DNA of 64,000 nucleotides from Iris pallida (taxonomy: Eukaryota; Streptophyta; Magnoliopsida; Asparagales; Iridaceae), in assembly GCA_029216955.1 (NCBI GenBank), contig JANAVB010015600.1:29980874-30044873 (forward strand), read 5' to 3'. Below, piece by piece: positions 35,965 to 45,601 of the stretch. The notes below the pieces were generated by a model. That model saw only the letters and a list, made by a program, of their open reading frames with translations, made no database searches and was not told where the DNA came from. Position 1 is the first letter of the stretch. Each line of letters starts with the position of its first letter. Made by a program: the position numbers and the translations under genes.

Positions 35965-36318
35965 CAGAACCTAGCGACGGAATTGCGACGGAATAAATTA
36001 GTCGCTAAACCGTCGCCAATTAAAAGGTGTTTTCCGACGGATATATCCGTCGCCAGTTAGTCGCTAAAGTTCCCGCCAATGTTTTAAAGATTTTGCCGCC
36101 AACATTTGCGACGAATAAGCGACGAAAAAGAATCCGTCGCTAACGTTCGTCGACTTATCGACGGAAACCCGACAAATTTTTACATTTAAAATTGGAAAAA
36201 ATTATGTTATGTTGTCTGTCGCTAATCCGTCGCTAAGATGTCGGAAACTGGTCGCTATTAGCGACGGAATCCGTCCGTCGCTAAACTTCCGTCGGTAAAG
36301 TGGGGTATTTTAGTAGTG
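35965..36318. repeat. Proximal subterminal array of CACTA-2
   Basis: TAGCGACGGA/TCCGTCGCTA units on both strands up to the terminus GTATTTTAGTAGTG at 36318. This end lies upstream of the transposase gene. Confidence 0.9.
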
Positions 36319-36555
36319 AGCATTGTTTAGCTATTAGTTTCAGTTAAAGGGTTAGTTTAGATTAGGATATTAGTTTATGTTAGAAGAAACTGCCTGCAAC
36401 TGCATCGTAGCTGCAGGAATATGAGAGTTATTAGATGTTAAAGTAGGATATTAATTTATTAGTTAGGATAGAGATTTATTAGTTATTTTTATAAACCGTG
36501 ATATGTTAAATGCCTGCAGCTGCATCGTAGCTCAGGGATATGACTGAGAGGGCGA

Positions 36556-36722
36556 CATGGTTGTCACATTAAGGGTCTTTGAGGAGGTGACATGTTGTGA
36601 ATAGATATATCCTTATAGTTCTCCTACGTAATGTTAAAGAAAATACGTAGGAGAACTATATAAAAGGATATATCTTTTCGTAATATGTCATCTTGTCAAA
36701 GACCCTTAATGTACCAACCATG
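36556..36722. repeat. Foldback (about 75-bp arms) in CACTA-3
   Basis: Left arm from CATGGTTG at 36556 through ACATTAAGGGTCTTTGA to CTCCTACGTA at 36630; 13-nt loop; right arm 36644-36722 is its complement with few mismatches (TACGTAGGAGAACTAT ... AAAGACCCTTAATGT). It sits exactly where similarity to TNP2 starts, so it marks the breakpoint that removed the N-terminal part of the CACTA-3 transposase. Likely a small inverted-repeat element or a rearrangement scar. Confidence 0.85.
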
Positions 36723-36752
36723 TTACCGCGGTATTGGTATTGGGATACCAAC

Positions 36753-36848
36753 AGCGATAAGGTAAAGGGTACCAATAGCGATAAGGTAAATGGTACCAAT
36801 AGCGATAAGGTAAAGGGTACCAATAGCGATAAGGTAAAGGGTACCAAC
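36753..36848. repeat. 24-bp tandem repeat, 4 copies
   Basis: AGCGATAAGGTAAAGGGTAC plus CAAT, repeated at 36753, 36777, 36801 and 36825 (one T for G). The array is bracketed by facing GGTATTGGTATTGGGATACC copies (36731, 36863). It directly follows the foldback. An ORF through it reads NSDKVKGT repeats, which I regard as fortuitous. Confidence 0.88.
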
Positions 36849-36879
36849 ATAAGGTATTGGTATTGGGATACCAATGGCC

Positions 36880-38148
36880 GTCTCTCATGTCCGTATTGCA
36901 TGGACCGTAGTAAGGCTTTTCGTTTGAAATACGGAGAAAAACCGTGCTTCTTTGATTGTCATCGGCAATTTCTGCCAAAAGATCATCCGTTCAGAAGGAA
37001 CATGAATACATTCCGTGCCGGCGTTGTAGAGAAGGGTGATCCACCGCCAAGGTGGTACGGAGCCACGATATGGGAGGAGGTTAAAGATTTTACAAGTACT
37101 ATCAAAGATCCTACAATTGGGTACAAGTGCGATGGATTTGGTAGAGATCATAACTGGACAAAGAGGAGCATATTCTGGGATCTGCCATACTGGAGTACCA
37201 GTCTGATCAGACATAATCTTGATGTCAGGCATATTGAGAAGAATGTGTTTGATAACATAATTAATACTGTGATGGACGTAAAGGAAAAAATGAAAGACAA
37301 TCCCAAGGCCAGGTTGGACTTAGAAGAAATATGCAAACGCCCTGCGTTGTATTTGATAGAGCAGAATGGAAAACAGTTCCTGTCGAAGTCAATTTTCTCG
37401 CTGGACAAGGAGGATAAAGTGAGACTTTGTCGGTGGATCCAGGGCCTAAAATTTCCAGACGGATATGTGTCAAATCTGAGAAGATGTGTCGATCCGAAGG
37501 AAAACATATTGACGGGTATGAAGAGCCACGACTGTCACGTATTCATGGAGAGGTTAATTCTGATTGCATTTTAGGAATTCTTACCGCAGGCAGTTTAGGA
37601 TCCATTGACGGAGCTTAGCATATTCTTCAGGGATCTTTGTTCTAAGAAATTGCTCGTTGATCGTCTAGAAAAGCAAGAGAAGGATATTGCGGTAACACTG
37701 TGCAAGCTAGAGAGGGTGTTTCCTCATGGATTCTTTGACTCTATGGAGCATTTGCCGATTCATCTATCCTATAAGGCACGTGTTGGTGGACCCGTCGAAT
37801 ATCGATGGATGTACCCGTTCGAGCGACATTTGAATCACCTAAAAAGAAAGGTAAAAAAATAAGACACGGGTTGAGGGTTCTATTTGTGAAGCCTATGTTC
37901 TCGAGGAGATTACAAACTTTTGTTCGATGTATTTCAAGCCTCATGTTGCAACTAATAGAACGAGAGCTTCCAGAAACGACGACGGAGATCATGAAAGTAA
38001 TGATACAATACTGAAGGTATTCAATGCTCTAGGAAAGCCATCGGGTAAAATGAAGAAGAGTTATCTGAACGATGATGAGCTAAGGGCTGCTCAGGTGTAT
38101 GTATTACTCAACTGCGACGAGGAGGAAGTAGAGAAACTGGAGGGGTAA
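36880..38148 (+). pseudogene. CACTA-3 TNP2/DUF4218, N-terminally truncated
   Basis: Starts mid-domain at LSCPYCMDRSKAFRLKYG and follows the CACTA-2 protein: FGRDHNWTKRSIFW, HNLDVRHIEKNVFDN (Met to Arg in the conserved DVMH), FPDGYVSNLRRCVDP, GMKSHDCHVFMERL. TAG at 37572 and a second stop soon after, then FFRDLCSKKLL and FFDSMEHLPIHL (37620-37790). At YPFERHLNHLKRK (37815-37850) the frame crosses the position of intron 1 of CACTA-1 and CACTA-2 without any intron. Frameshifts follow near 37860. The last exon part ends EEEVEKLEG before a GTAAGT donor (38145). Not functional. Confidence 0.9.
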
Positions 38149-38221
38149 GTAATTAATACGTCTACATTATTTTAATAGTGTTGATTATTATACTATTACA
38201 TTAATTGAACGATGTTGTTTT

Positions 38222-39100
38222 CAGTATATTTAATGATGATATGAGGTCAGGTAGGCCACACATAACAGAAGAAGAACAAGAACAAGAAATGAGGCATTAT
38301 TTTCCATCATGGTTGAGTGCATATGTAAGACTTGAGAACTCTGTAATTACCTTTCTGTATATACACTTGATTGAGAATGAGCTTAATTGCTTCTTTCGTG
38401 GTATTTAGGTCGATCGTCCATACGCAAGACTTGAGAATGAGTCTATTAGAACGCTAGCCAAGGAACCAATTTATGCTGCAAAAATATGGCCAAGCTACTG
38501 TGTTAATGGGTTTAGGTTCAAGTCAACAACTTGCCCGATCAGAGACAACTTTGTGGATCTCGACTCCACCAAAACAGCTGTTTGTGTATCAGATCTTCGA
38601 ACTACAAAGATGTTGATGCGGGCAACGATTTCTATGACGTGCTACGGGAGATCATGGAGCTGACATATAGTTATGGAATAGAGCCTGCTAAGATTGTATT
38701 ATTCAGGTATGATTGGTCCGATCCGATTGAAGGTCAAGGTTGGAAAGTAGACAAGCACGGTCTTGTTGATATAAACTATCGGCGTCGATATGAAGCCTAT
38801 GAACCATTTGTCCTATCAAGTCAGGCTCAGCTCGTGTACTTCACAAGTTATCCTAAACGGAGAACAACAAGGTCAGACTGGTGGGCAGTATGCAAGACCA
38901 AAGCTAGAAATACCTTTGAGGTTGACGATATAGCTTATCAAGAGGATGAACTACCTCTTGTAACAAATATTATAGAAGTGGACACGACGGAAGTTCCTCA
39001 TTACACATCTAATTGTGTAGAAAAAGTAGAATTATCTGAAGAGGAAGATGCAGATGAAAGTGAAGATGTAGAGGAGAAAGAAGAAGAAGAAGAAGAATAA
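38222..39100 (+). pseudogene. CACTA-3 DUF4216 region
   Basis: After the intron ending TTTTCAG (38224) the exon ISNDDMRSG-type segment runs to GTAAGA (38319), and a third intron ends TATTTAG (38408), both at CACTA-2 intron positions. Then RPYARLENESIRTLA leads into DUF4216; a frameshift near 38600 separates it from DVLREIMELTYS, VDINYRRRYEAYEPF and SDWWAVCKTKARNTF. Acidic Glu-rich tail as in CACTA-2; stop at 39098. Confidence 0.82.
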
Positions 39101-39328
39101 GTAGATGAGCTAAACGAACTAGATGAATTTTCAGAAGAGGATTAAATATGTACGTTTGTTTTATCATGATATTTGACACTTTAGTGACACTTTTATCATA
39201 TAAATTTGTGACACTTCAGTGACACTTTATTGACACTTTTATCTGTGACTATGATATTTTTCAAAAATCTGTGATGTCTATCATATAAATATGTTTTTTT
39301 GTTTTATTGTCATATATTATTATCAGGT
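39101..39328. repeat. Spacer with TGACACTTT repeats
   Basis: Five or so copies of (T)GACACTTT between 39172 and 39242, spaced 13-30 bp apart, between the two gene remnants of CACTA-3. No coding content. Confidence 0.6.
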
Positions 39329-39615
39329 ATGACTAGACCATCTGGACGACGCGGAGCATTTTATATTAGGCAGTCCCGTCAGCCTCGGGCTGGGGATGGA
39401 GATTCTGTACCCTCATCCTCATCCCCGAGTACGCCATTTTACCGTTCTGTTCCCGGTCCATTATCGGGACAGGGCAGTTCCAGCAGGTTGGCGACTCCTC
39501 CCTCATCGTCTAGCCTTCCTGATCCCGCGTCCAGCATCCCTGATCTCCCGTCCAGCATTCCTCCTGCCGATGGCTCCATGGGGGGAGCCGACGCTGAGCA
39601 TATGGAGACTGTTAT
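39329..39615 (+). pseudogene. Stub of CACTA-3 second ORF
   Basis: ATG at 39329 opens MTRPSGRRGAFYIRQSRQP followed by a Ser/Pro-rich stretch to about GGADAEH. Its position after DUF4216, a basic start and the Ser/Pro-rich body parallel the N-terminus of the CACTA-2 Transposase_24 gene, but no conserved Transposase_24 block follows. The rest was lost or replaced by the foldback at 39764. Confidence 0.45.
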
Positions 39616-39763
39616 TCATCTATTAGTTATAGACTGTTATGATGGGAGACTGTTAATTGTGATGATATATGCGAAGGGGGTGACAAATATACCTTCGTTG
39701 GGTTATAAGCGATGATCTGATATACAAAGGAGGTGCTGTCCAAATTTTTAAAAAATATAATGT

Positions 39764-40108
39764 GTATGTTTGTGATGATGTGTGTCTGTGTTTACAGTGA
39801 ATGTGAAATGCAGTGATCGAAACCATCGACAGTTTCGGTTCATGTTATATGTTTTATCTTGGATAGAAAGAGCAACAGTTCAGGGTGTACTTCTGAGAGC
39901 TTCAATTTCACGTCATTCACTTTCTCGGGACGTCGTAAAGGATCACGAGAAGGTGAAGGACATGAAGAGGAAGCTCTGAGAAGTGTACCCTGAAATGTTG
40001 CTCTTTCTATCCAAGATAAAATATAGAACAGTAAGTGAAACTATCGATGGTTCAAATACTGCACTTCACATACACTGTAAACACAGACACACATCATAAC
40101 AAAAATAC
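39764..40108. repeat. Long foldback (about 160-bp arms) in CACTA-3
   Basis: Left arm starts ATGATGTGTGTCTGTGTTTA at 39775; right arm ends ACACAGACACACATCAT at 40097. Inner matches include TATCTTGGATAGAAAGAGCA (39855) with its complement at 39998-40020, and CACTTTCTCG (39918) with CGAGAAGGTG (39945). The loop is about 16 nt. The imperfect stem covers over 300 bp, like a long hairpin precursor. A 65-codon ORF in the left arm has no recognised domain. Confidence 0.88.
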
Positions 40109-40135
40109 CAAATATTTTTTTTAATTTTTTTATAA

Positions 40136-40609
40136 CATCTGCGACGTATAGCGACGTTCTGCGACATTTTGTGACGTCATGTACACGTCGCTATACGTCG
40201 CAAAATAGTGATGTAACGTCGCTATCCGTCGCTATAATGCTGACGTGTATATGACCACCTGAGAGCCAACGTCGCTAAAGTTGTCGCTAGGCGTCGCTAA
40301 TATGCTGACGTGGCTGCCATGCCATGTCATCATATGTACAGTTTACGGCATTGCTAAGTGGTCGCCCTACGTCGCTATACTGGCGACGTATGCGGACGTC
40401 GCTATCTGTCGCTCATATTAGCGACGTCTAGCGACCTTAGAAGTGACGTCGCAACTAGCGACGAATTGCGACCAAATTGTAATCTGCGATAAGCCTATAA
40501 GCGACATCCGTTTTTCGTCGCTAAATACGTCGCTAATAGAAATTAGCGACGTATTTGCCCTTTTTTGCGACGTACTCTGACGTCGCTAAAAGGGATTATT
40601 TTAGTAGTG
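40136..40609. repeat. Right subterminal array and end of CACTA-3
   Basis: Repeated TAGCGACGT, ACGTCGCTA, GCGACGTA and TGTCGCTAGGCGTCGCTA, ending TTATTTTAGTAGTG at 40609. ACGT-core version of the motif as at the left end. Confidence 0.9.
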
Positions 40610-40612
40610 TGT

Positions 40613-41250
40613 GCCGTGGTCACATTCTGAACACCCTATCGGACAGACTGTACGACCTCTACACAGAAAATCCTTCGGCAATTGACATCTGGAAGGCTCT
40701 GGAATTAAATTCAGAGCAGAAGAAGAAGGTACAAAGAAATTTCTTATATCAAAGTATTTTGATTACAAAATGGTTGATACAAAGCCTATAATAGCCCAAG
40801 TACACGAACTACAAGTTCTAGTCAACAAACTCAGGGCAGTGAAGATAGAACTTTCGGAACCATTCCAAGTTGGTGCTATAATTACTAAATTGCCAGCATC
40901 TTGGAATAGTTATCGGAAGAAACTACTTCACATCTCTGAGAATTTCTCACTGAAACAGATTCAAAAACACCTTCGAATCGAAGAGGAATCGAAGAAAAGA
41001 CAGAAATCCGAGAACAATGGAGTTTCTAAAGATAACGCGGTGAGCGCGAAAGGCAAGAGGCCTGTAGGAAAGAAGAACTTTCTCGGTCCTAAGAAGGACC
41101 AACAAAAGTTCAAGAACTCCGACAATGCCAAAGGACCCAAGACCGGCTGTTTTGTATGTGGCAAAGCATGACATTATGCCAGAGACTGTCGGGTTCGAAA
41201 GACCAAAAACAGCGAGGTAAATCTCACTGAGACAGATGACATAATTGCTA
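40613..41250 (+). pseudogene. copia gag, C-terminal part
   Basis: Continues the gag frame from 21442 (GHILNTLSDRLYDLYTENP, then WKALE). One-base frameshift near 40735, after which VHELQVLVNKLRAVKIELS and LHISENFSLKQIQKHLRIEE follow. The nucleocapsid zinc knuckle CFVCGKA-x-HYARDC lies at 41147-41190, broken by TGA at 41169 at the variable residue before His. Confidence 0.85.
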
Positions 41251-41252
41251 CG

Positions 41253-44200
41253 GTGAGCAAACTCATGACGGTCAAAGGGAAGGCTCCAGGATGGTGGTAC
41301 GATACTTGTGCTACCGTTCATATTTCATACGACAAAGCAGCATTCAAGACCTATTCTGAAGTCAATGATGGACAAGAAGTTCAGATGGGAAATGAAGGAC
41401 ATTCAACGGTCGTAGGAACAGGTGATGAGGAAATCCAATTCACTTCCGGGAAGAAAGTAACTCTGACTAACGTACTTCACGTCCCGGATATGAGTAGGAA
41501 CCTCGTTAGTGGAGTCTTATTGGGTAAACCAGGAATAAAGTCTGACTTTGAGTCGGACAAATTAATATTGACCCGTAATGGTGTGTTTGTTGGAAAGAGA
41601 TATACCGATGAGAGTATGATAAAACTTTGTATTATTTAGAATAATATCAATAAAGTTTCTACTTCTGCTTACATGATTGAGTCATCTACTTTATGGCATA
41701 GTAGATTAGCGCATATAGGTATTAGCACTATGAAAAGGTTAATTACATCTGGATTAATTTTATGCAATTCTGAAGACTTAGATAAGTGTAAAATTTGTGC
41801 AAAATCCAAAATGATTAAAAAACCTTTTTACAGTGTAGAGCGTAATACCAATCTACTAGATTTAGTTCACTTTGATTTATGTGAATTTAATGGCACATTA
41901 TCTCGAGGAGGTAATAAATACTTTATTACCTTCATTGATGATTGCTCTAGATTTACATATGTATATTTATTAAAGCATAAAGATGAAGCCTTTAATGCTT
42001 TTAAAATATACAAATCAGAGGTTGAAAATTAACTTAGTAGAAAGATTAGAATACTTAGAAGTGATAGAGGTGGTGAATATTTTTCTTTTGAATTTAATAC
42101 CTTCTGTGAAGAAAATGGTATTATTCATGAATGTTCTGCACCACGGACACCTCAACAGAACGAACTAGCAGAAAGAAAAAATAGAACATATCAAGAAATG
42201 ATAAATGCAATGCTAATGCATTCTGAATTATCATTTAGTTTGTGGGGAGAAGCTTTACTTACTGCATGTCATATAATGAACCGAATTCCTTTGAAGAAAA
42301 CTGGTATTTCACCATATGTTATATGGAAAGGCCATAAGCCTAATATCAGTTATTTTAGAGAGTGGGATTGTATAGCTTATTACAAAAATATGGATCCTAA
42401 AAGGACCAAATTAGGTCCTCGTGGAATTAAAAGTGCTTTTGTAGGTTATGCTGCCAATAGTAAGGCATATAGACTTTTAAACTTAGAATCTAACATTATT
42501 GTCGAATCTAGAGATGTAGAAATTTTTGAGAACCTTATTACTAAGAATAAGGATCCTGAGATTCCTGCTAATGAAGAGTCTCGTGAGGAGAGCTCTTCAC
42601 AGTTAGTTGAAAAACAACCTGAGCTTAGGATCAGCAAGAGAGTTCGAAAGGCTAAGGATCTAGGACCTGACGAAATAGATTCTCAACTTATTTTCTTTTA
42701 CTTAGTAGAAGGAAATACAGAGAAATTCATTCGAAAGATTCCTATCATTCTTTAGGTGGAAGATGATCATAAAACTTTTAAGGAAGCAATAGCTTCGCGG
42801 GACTCATCATTTTGGAAAGATGCTATCCAAGATGAGATGGATTCGATAATATCTAACCACACTTGGAAAATTGTCGATCTGCCCAAAGGGTCAAGACCTA
42901 TTGGATGTAAGTGGGTGTTCAAGAGAAAGTATCATAGTGATGGTACTTTAAACACCTACAAGGCTAGACTAGTAGCCAAAGGATTTCGACAAAAAGAAGA
43001 AATTAATTATTTTGACACATATGCACCAGTAGCAAGAACGACTACAATTAGAATATTGTTTGCGTTAGCTTCATTGCATCATCTTAATGTTCATCAGATG
43101 GATGTCAAAACGGCATTCTTAAATGGAGATCTCGATGAGAAGATTTACATGGAGCAATCGGAAGGGTTCGTGCTCCCGGAAACTGAATAAAAGGTATGCA
43201 AACTTGTTAAATCCTTGTACGGATTAAAACAAGCACCAAAGCAGTGGCATCAAAAATTTGACTCAGTCATAATTTCTAATGGCTTTGTTCACAATATTTG
43301 TGATAAGTGTTTATACACTAAAGTATATAGAAATATCGTGATATTTCTTTGTCTCTACGTTGATGATATGTTGATTATTAGCAACGAGATGAGTGAAATT
43401 ACAGAAACGAAGAGGTTTCTAACTTCTACATTCAAGATGAAAGATCTTGGAAAAGTTGACACTATTTTGGAGATCAAAGTAATACAAAACAGTGGGGGTT
43501 TTGAACTTACGCAGTCGCACTATGTTGAGAAAGTGCTAGACAAGTTGAAACACCTAAAGTTCAAAGAAGTGAACACTCCATTTGATCCAAGTGTTAAACT
43601 AGAAAAAAATTCTGGAAGAGCCGTCGCTCAATTAGAATACGCAAGTGCTATTGGATGTCTTATGTATTTAATACAATACACAAGACCTGATATAGCATTT
43701 GCAGTTAGTAAAATGAGCAGATTTACTAGCAACCCTAATAATGAGCATTGGAGGGCTATCAGAAGAATTTTTGGTTATCTTTTGAAAACCAAAAATCTTG
43801 GATTACAATATGGTAGATTTTCTGCCGTATTAGAAGGATATACCGACGCTAGTTGGATATCAAGTGTCGGGGATAACAAATCTACGACAGGTTGGGTATT
43901 TATGCTTGCCGGAGGGACAGTTTCTTGGAAGAGCAAGAAACAAACGTGCATTACCCATTCGACCATGGAGTCAGAGTTTGTGGCTCTAACTTCTGCAGGA
44001 CGAGAAGCTGAGTGGTTGAGGGATCTTCTATTAGAAGTTCCGCTGGCTAAAGAGAATGTATCAAAAGTGTCAATACATTGCGATAGTCAAGCTACTCTAG
44101 CAAGAGCCTACAACGAAGTGTATAATGGGAAGTCTAGACATATAAGTCTAAGACATACCTACGTAAGGAAATTGATCAAAGATGGAATCATTTCTCTTAC

Positions 44201-44305
44201 GTATGTGCGTACCAGCTATAACTTAGCTGATCCCTTTCCAAACCACTAGCTAGGGATTTAGTAAAGTCTACCTCGAGAGGTATGGGAATGAAACTCCTTG
44301 AGTAA
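41253..44305 (+). pseudogene. copia pol (protease-integrase-RT-RNase H), broken
   Basis: One reading frame covers nearly everything, stopped at 41637 (TAG), 42030 (TAA), 42753 (TAG) and 43188 (TAA). Protease WYDTCATVH (about 41300); GAG-pre-integrase LWHSRLAHIG (41692); integrase D-D-E in HFDLCEFNG (41870), RSDRGGEY (42055) and QQNELAERKNR (42152); RT KWVFKRKYHSDG (42910), QMDVKTAFLNGDL (43097) and the active site [10 protein letters not shown] (43355); RNase [11 protein letters not shown] (43838). A frameshift near 44240 alters the last codons (NLADPF...), and the shifted frame would end near 44305. Domain order defines Ty1/copia. Confidence 0.93.
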
Positions 44306-44838
44306 GAGTTCCAACAATAGTGGCAACCCAATCTAATGTTAAGAAAACCTTAATCTTAGATTCAATGGATAACAACAAACTGTTGGTTTGGATGTATACG
44401 ACATGATAATGTCGACTGTTGCAATTTGAGGGTTGATAGTTTATAAAACTTTTAATGAAGTTCGGTAATATTGACATGTATCTGTAAAGCAACAGAGATA
44501 CTGAAAGAACTTCACCTATGTGAATTTAGAGATGGTACCATCTCAGTAAGATCTGGAGTTTATCTTATAAAAATTTACGAGACAGGATCAACACATGGCC
44601 ATTAATAGTGCTAAGCGAGAGATGTAGGCGAAGAACTACAAAAGAATGTGTGTAAAGTAACACCGATTTTATCACAAGGAATAACTGGTTCAAAGCCCAA
44701 CTACCAAAAATTTCGATAAAATCTTGTGTTGCATCTACTAAGGTTAGCTTCAAATCGAAAGATACCTAACTGTATTAACATTCTTTAAGTGATGTATTCA
44801 GGAATTCCTTTCCCTCATTTATGGAACAAGTGGGGGAT
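44306..44838 (+). other. copia 3' untranslated spacer and polypurine tract
   Basis: About 530 bp after pol with no further ORF, ending in AAGTGGGGGAT (44828-44838) next to the LTR. This is the polypurine primer site. No env-like gene, unlike the Sirevirus remnant at 50673-54262. Confidence 0.7.
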
Positions 44839-45601
44839 TGTTGGAATTAATTAATTCCATTTATTATTCTTAAAGGTTGAAAAGGAAAGAGAAGGGACTT
44901 TAGTCCCACATCGAAAAAAGAGAAAGACTTTGAGAGTGCTTAAATAGGAATGTGCACTCATGAGGAGTGTGCAACAACAAGGGTTGCTAGTGGGTGACCA
45001 TTGGTTGTTGTTTTATCCTCTTCATGAAAATGTAGCCGGTGTTGCCACCGGCAATACCGGCTCCGGCTCGGGCTCGGGATTGGGCACGGGCTCGGGCGTA
45101 GAGACGATAGTGGCGCATTGTAGACGCATTTGTGCACTTAGGCAACGTGGCATCGGGCCTCGGGTCTCGGGCTCCGATTCTCGCCCTGAGAATTCCTATT
45201 TTTGCAGTAGCCCAGACAAACGAAAGGGTGAATGAATCTGCGAATAGGTGAATGAATGTTGTTTCGGAAGGGTCGCGACTTCACGAAACAACACTAATTC
45301 ATCTATAAATACTACAGATTTTTGAGTCCAAAACACACAGAATCTGAGTATTCATTCCTCTTTCTTTTCTCTTCCAAAGATTTCCAGAAAGGTGTTCTTC
45401 CCTACGCCGGTGTCTCACAACGTCTGGTGAACCTCCGGCAGAAAGGCTGTCTTATCCTGGGTGTTCTGGCGCTCTGACTCCAAGATGTTATCGGAGTGCC
45501 CGAAACACTTTAAGGAAAGTGCTGCTAAATGCACGATTCAAGCCTCGACGACATTTTCAACTTTACAGAACTCCAAAGTGAAGTAATTGCAATTTCTAAC
45601 A
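44839..45601 (+). repeat. 3' LTR of the copia element (763 bp)
   Basis: TGTTGGAATTAATTAATTCC ... GCAATTTCTAACA. Nearly the same as the 5' LTR, with extra GGGCTCGGGATTGGGCACGG near 45070. Right flank GTAGC pairs with the left flank GTAGT. Confidence 0.92.

Larger units (their letters stand above)
23739..36318 (-). mobile_element. CACTA-2, possibly autonomous CACTA transposon
   Basis: Ends CACTACCAAAATAACC (23739) and, complemented, CACTACTAAAATACCCC (36318). Perfect 3-bp TSD AGC at 23736-23738 and 36319-36321. Extensive TAGCGACGGA subterminal arrays on both sides. Transcribed from the right: C-tract/AG-microsatellite leader, TATCGG tandem repeats, TNP2 gene (33911-30055), Transposase_24 gene (29792-27897). 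Both genes read through in frame across plausible introns. A solo LTR (24501-27398) lies in the distal terminal array, outside both genes. Length 12.6 kb, or 9.7 kb without the LTR. Confidence 0.92.
21443..40609 (+). mobile_element. CACTA-3, host of CACTA-2
   Basis: Left end CACTACTAAAATATCATC, right end complement CACTACTAAAATAATCCC, flanked by TGT at 21440-21442 and 40610-40612. Subterminal arrays use TAGCGACGT/ACGTCGCTA rather than the GACGGA form of CACTA-1 and CACTA-2. Genes run on the plus strand but are broken: TNP2 without its N-terminus, DUF4218, DUF4216, and a stub of the second ORF. Two foldbacks (36556-36722, 39764-40108) bracket the gene remnants. CACTA-2 occupies 23739-36318; without it CACTA-3 is about 6.6 kb. 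Confidence 0.93.
20439..45601 (+). mobile_element. Ty1/copia retrotransposon split by nested CACTA elements
   Basis: Matching LTRs at 20439-21187 and 44839-45601, both beginning TGTTGGAATTAATTAATT and ending AATTTCTAACA. Flanks GTAGT (left) and GTAGC (right) are a 4-of-5 TSD. Internal sequence is gag and pol in plus orientation. The 25-kb length comes from CACTA-3 (21443-40609) inside gag; without it the element is about 6.0 kb, normal for copia. pol order protease-integrase-RT-RNase H confirms copia. Stops and frameshifts make it inactive. Confidence 0.93.

Noticed and set aside
36693..36870. NSDKVKGT repeats as an N-terminal domain of transposase
   Set aside because: The 24-bp array and the foldback lie upstream of the first residue similar to TNP2; no relative has this segment.
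39782..39979. 65-codon ORF in the foldback arm
   Set aside because: No domain, and the sequence is part of an inverted repeat rather than a conserved gene.
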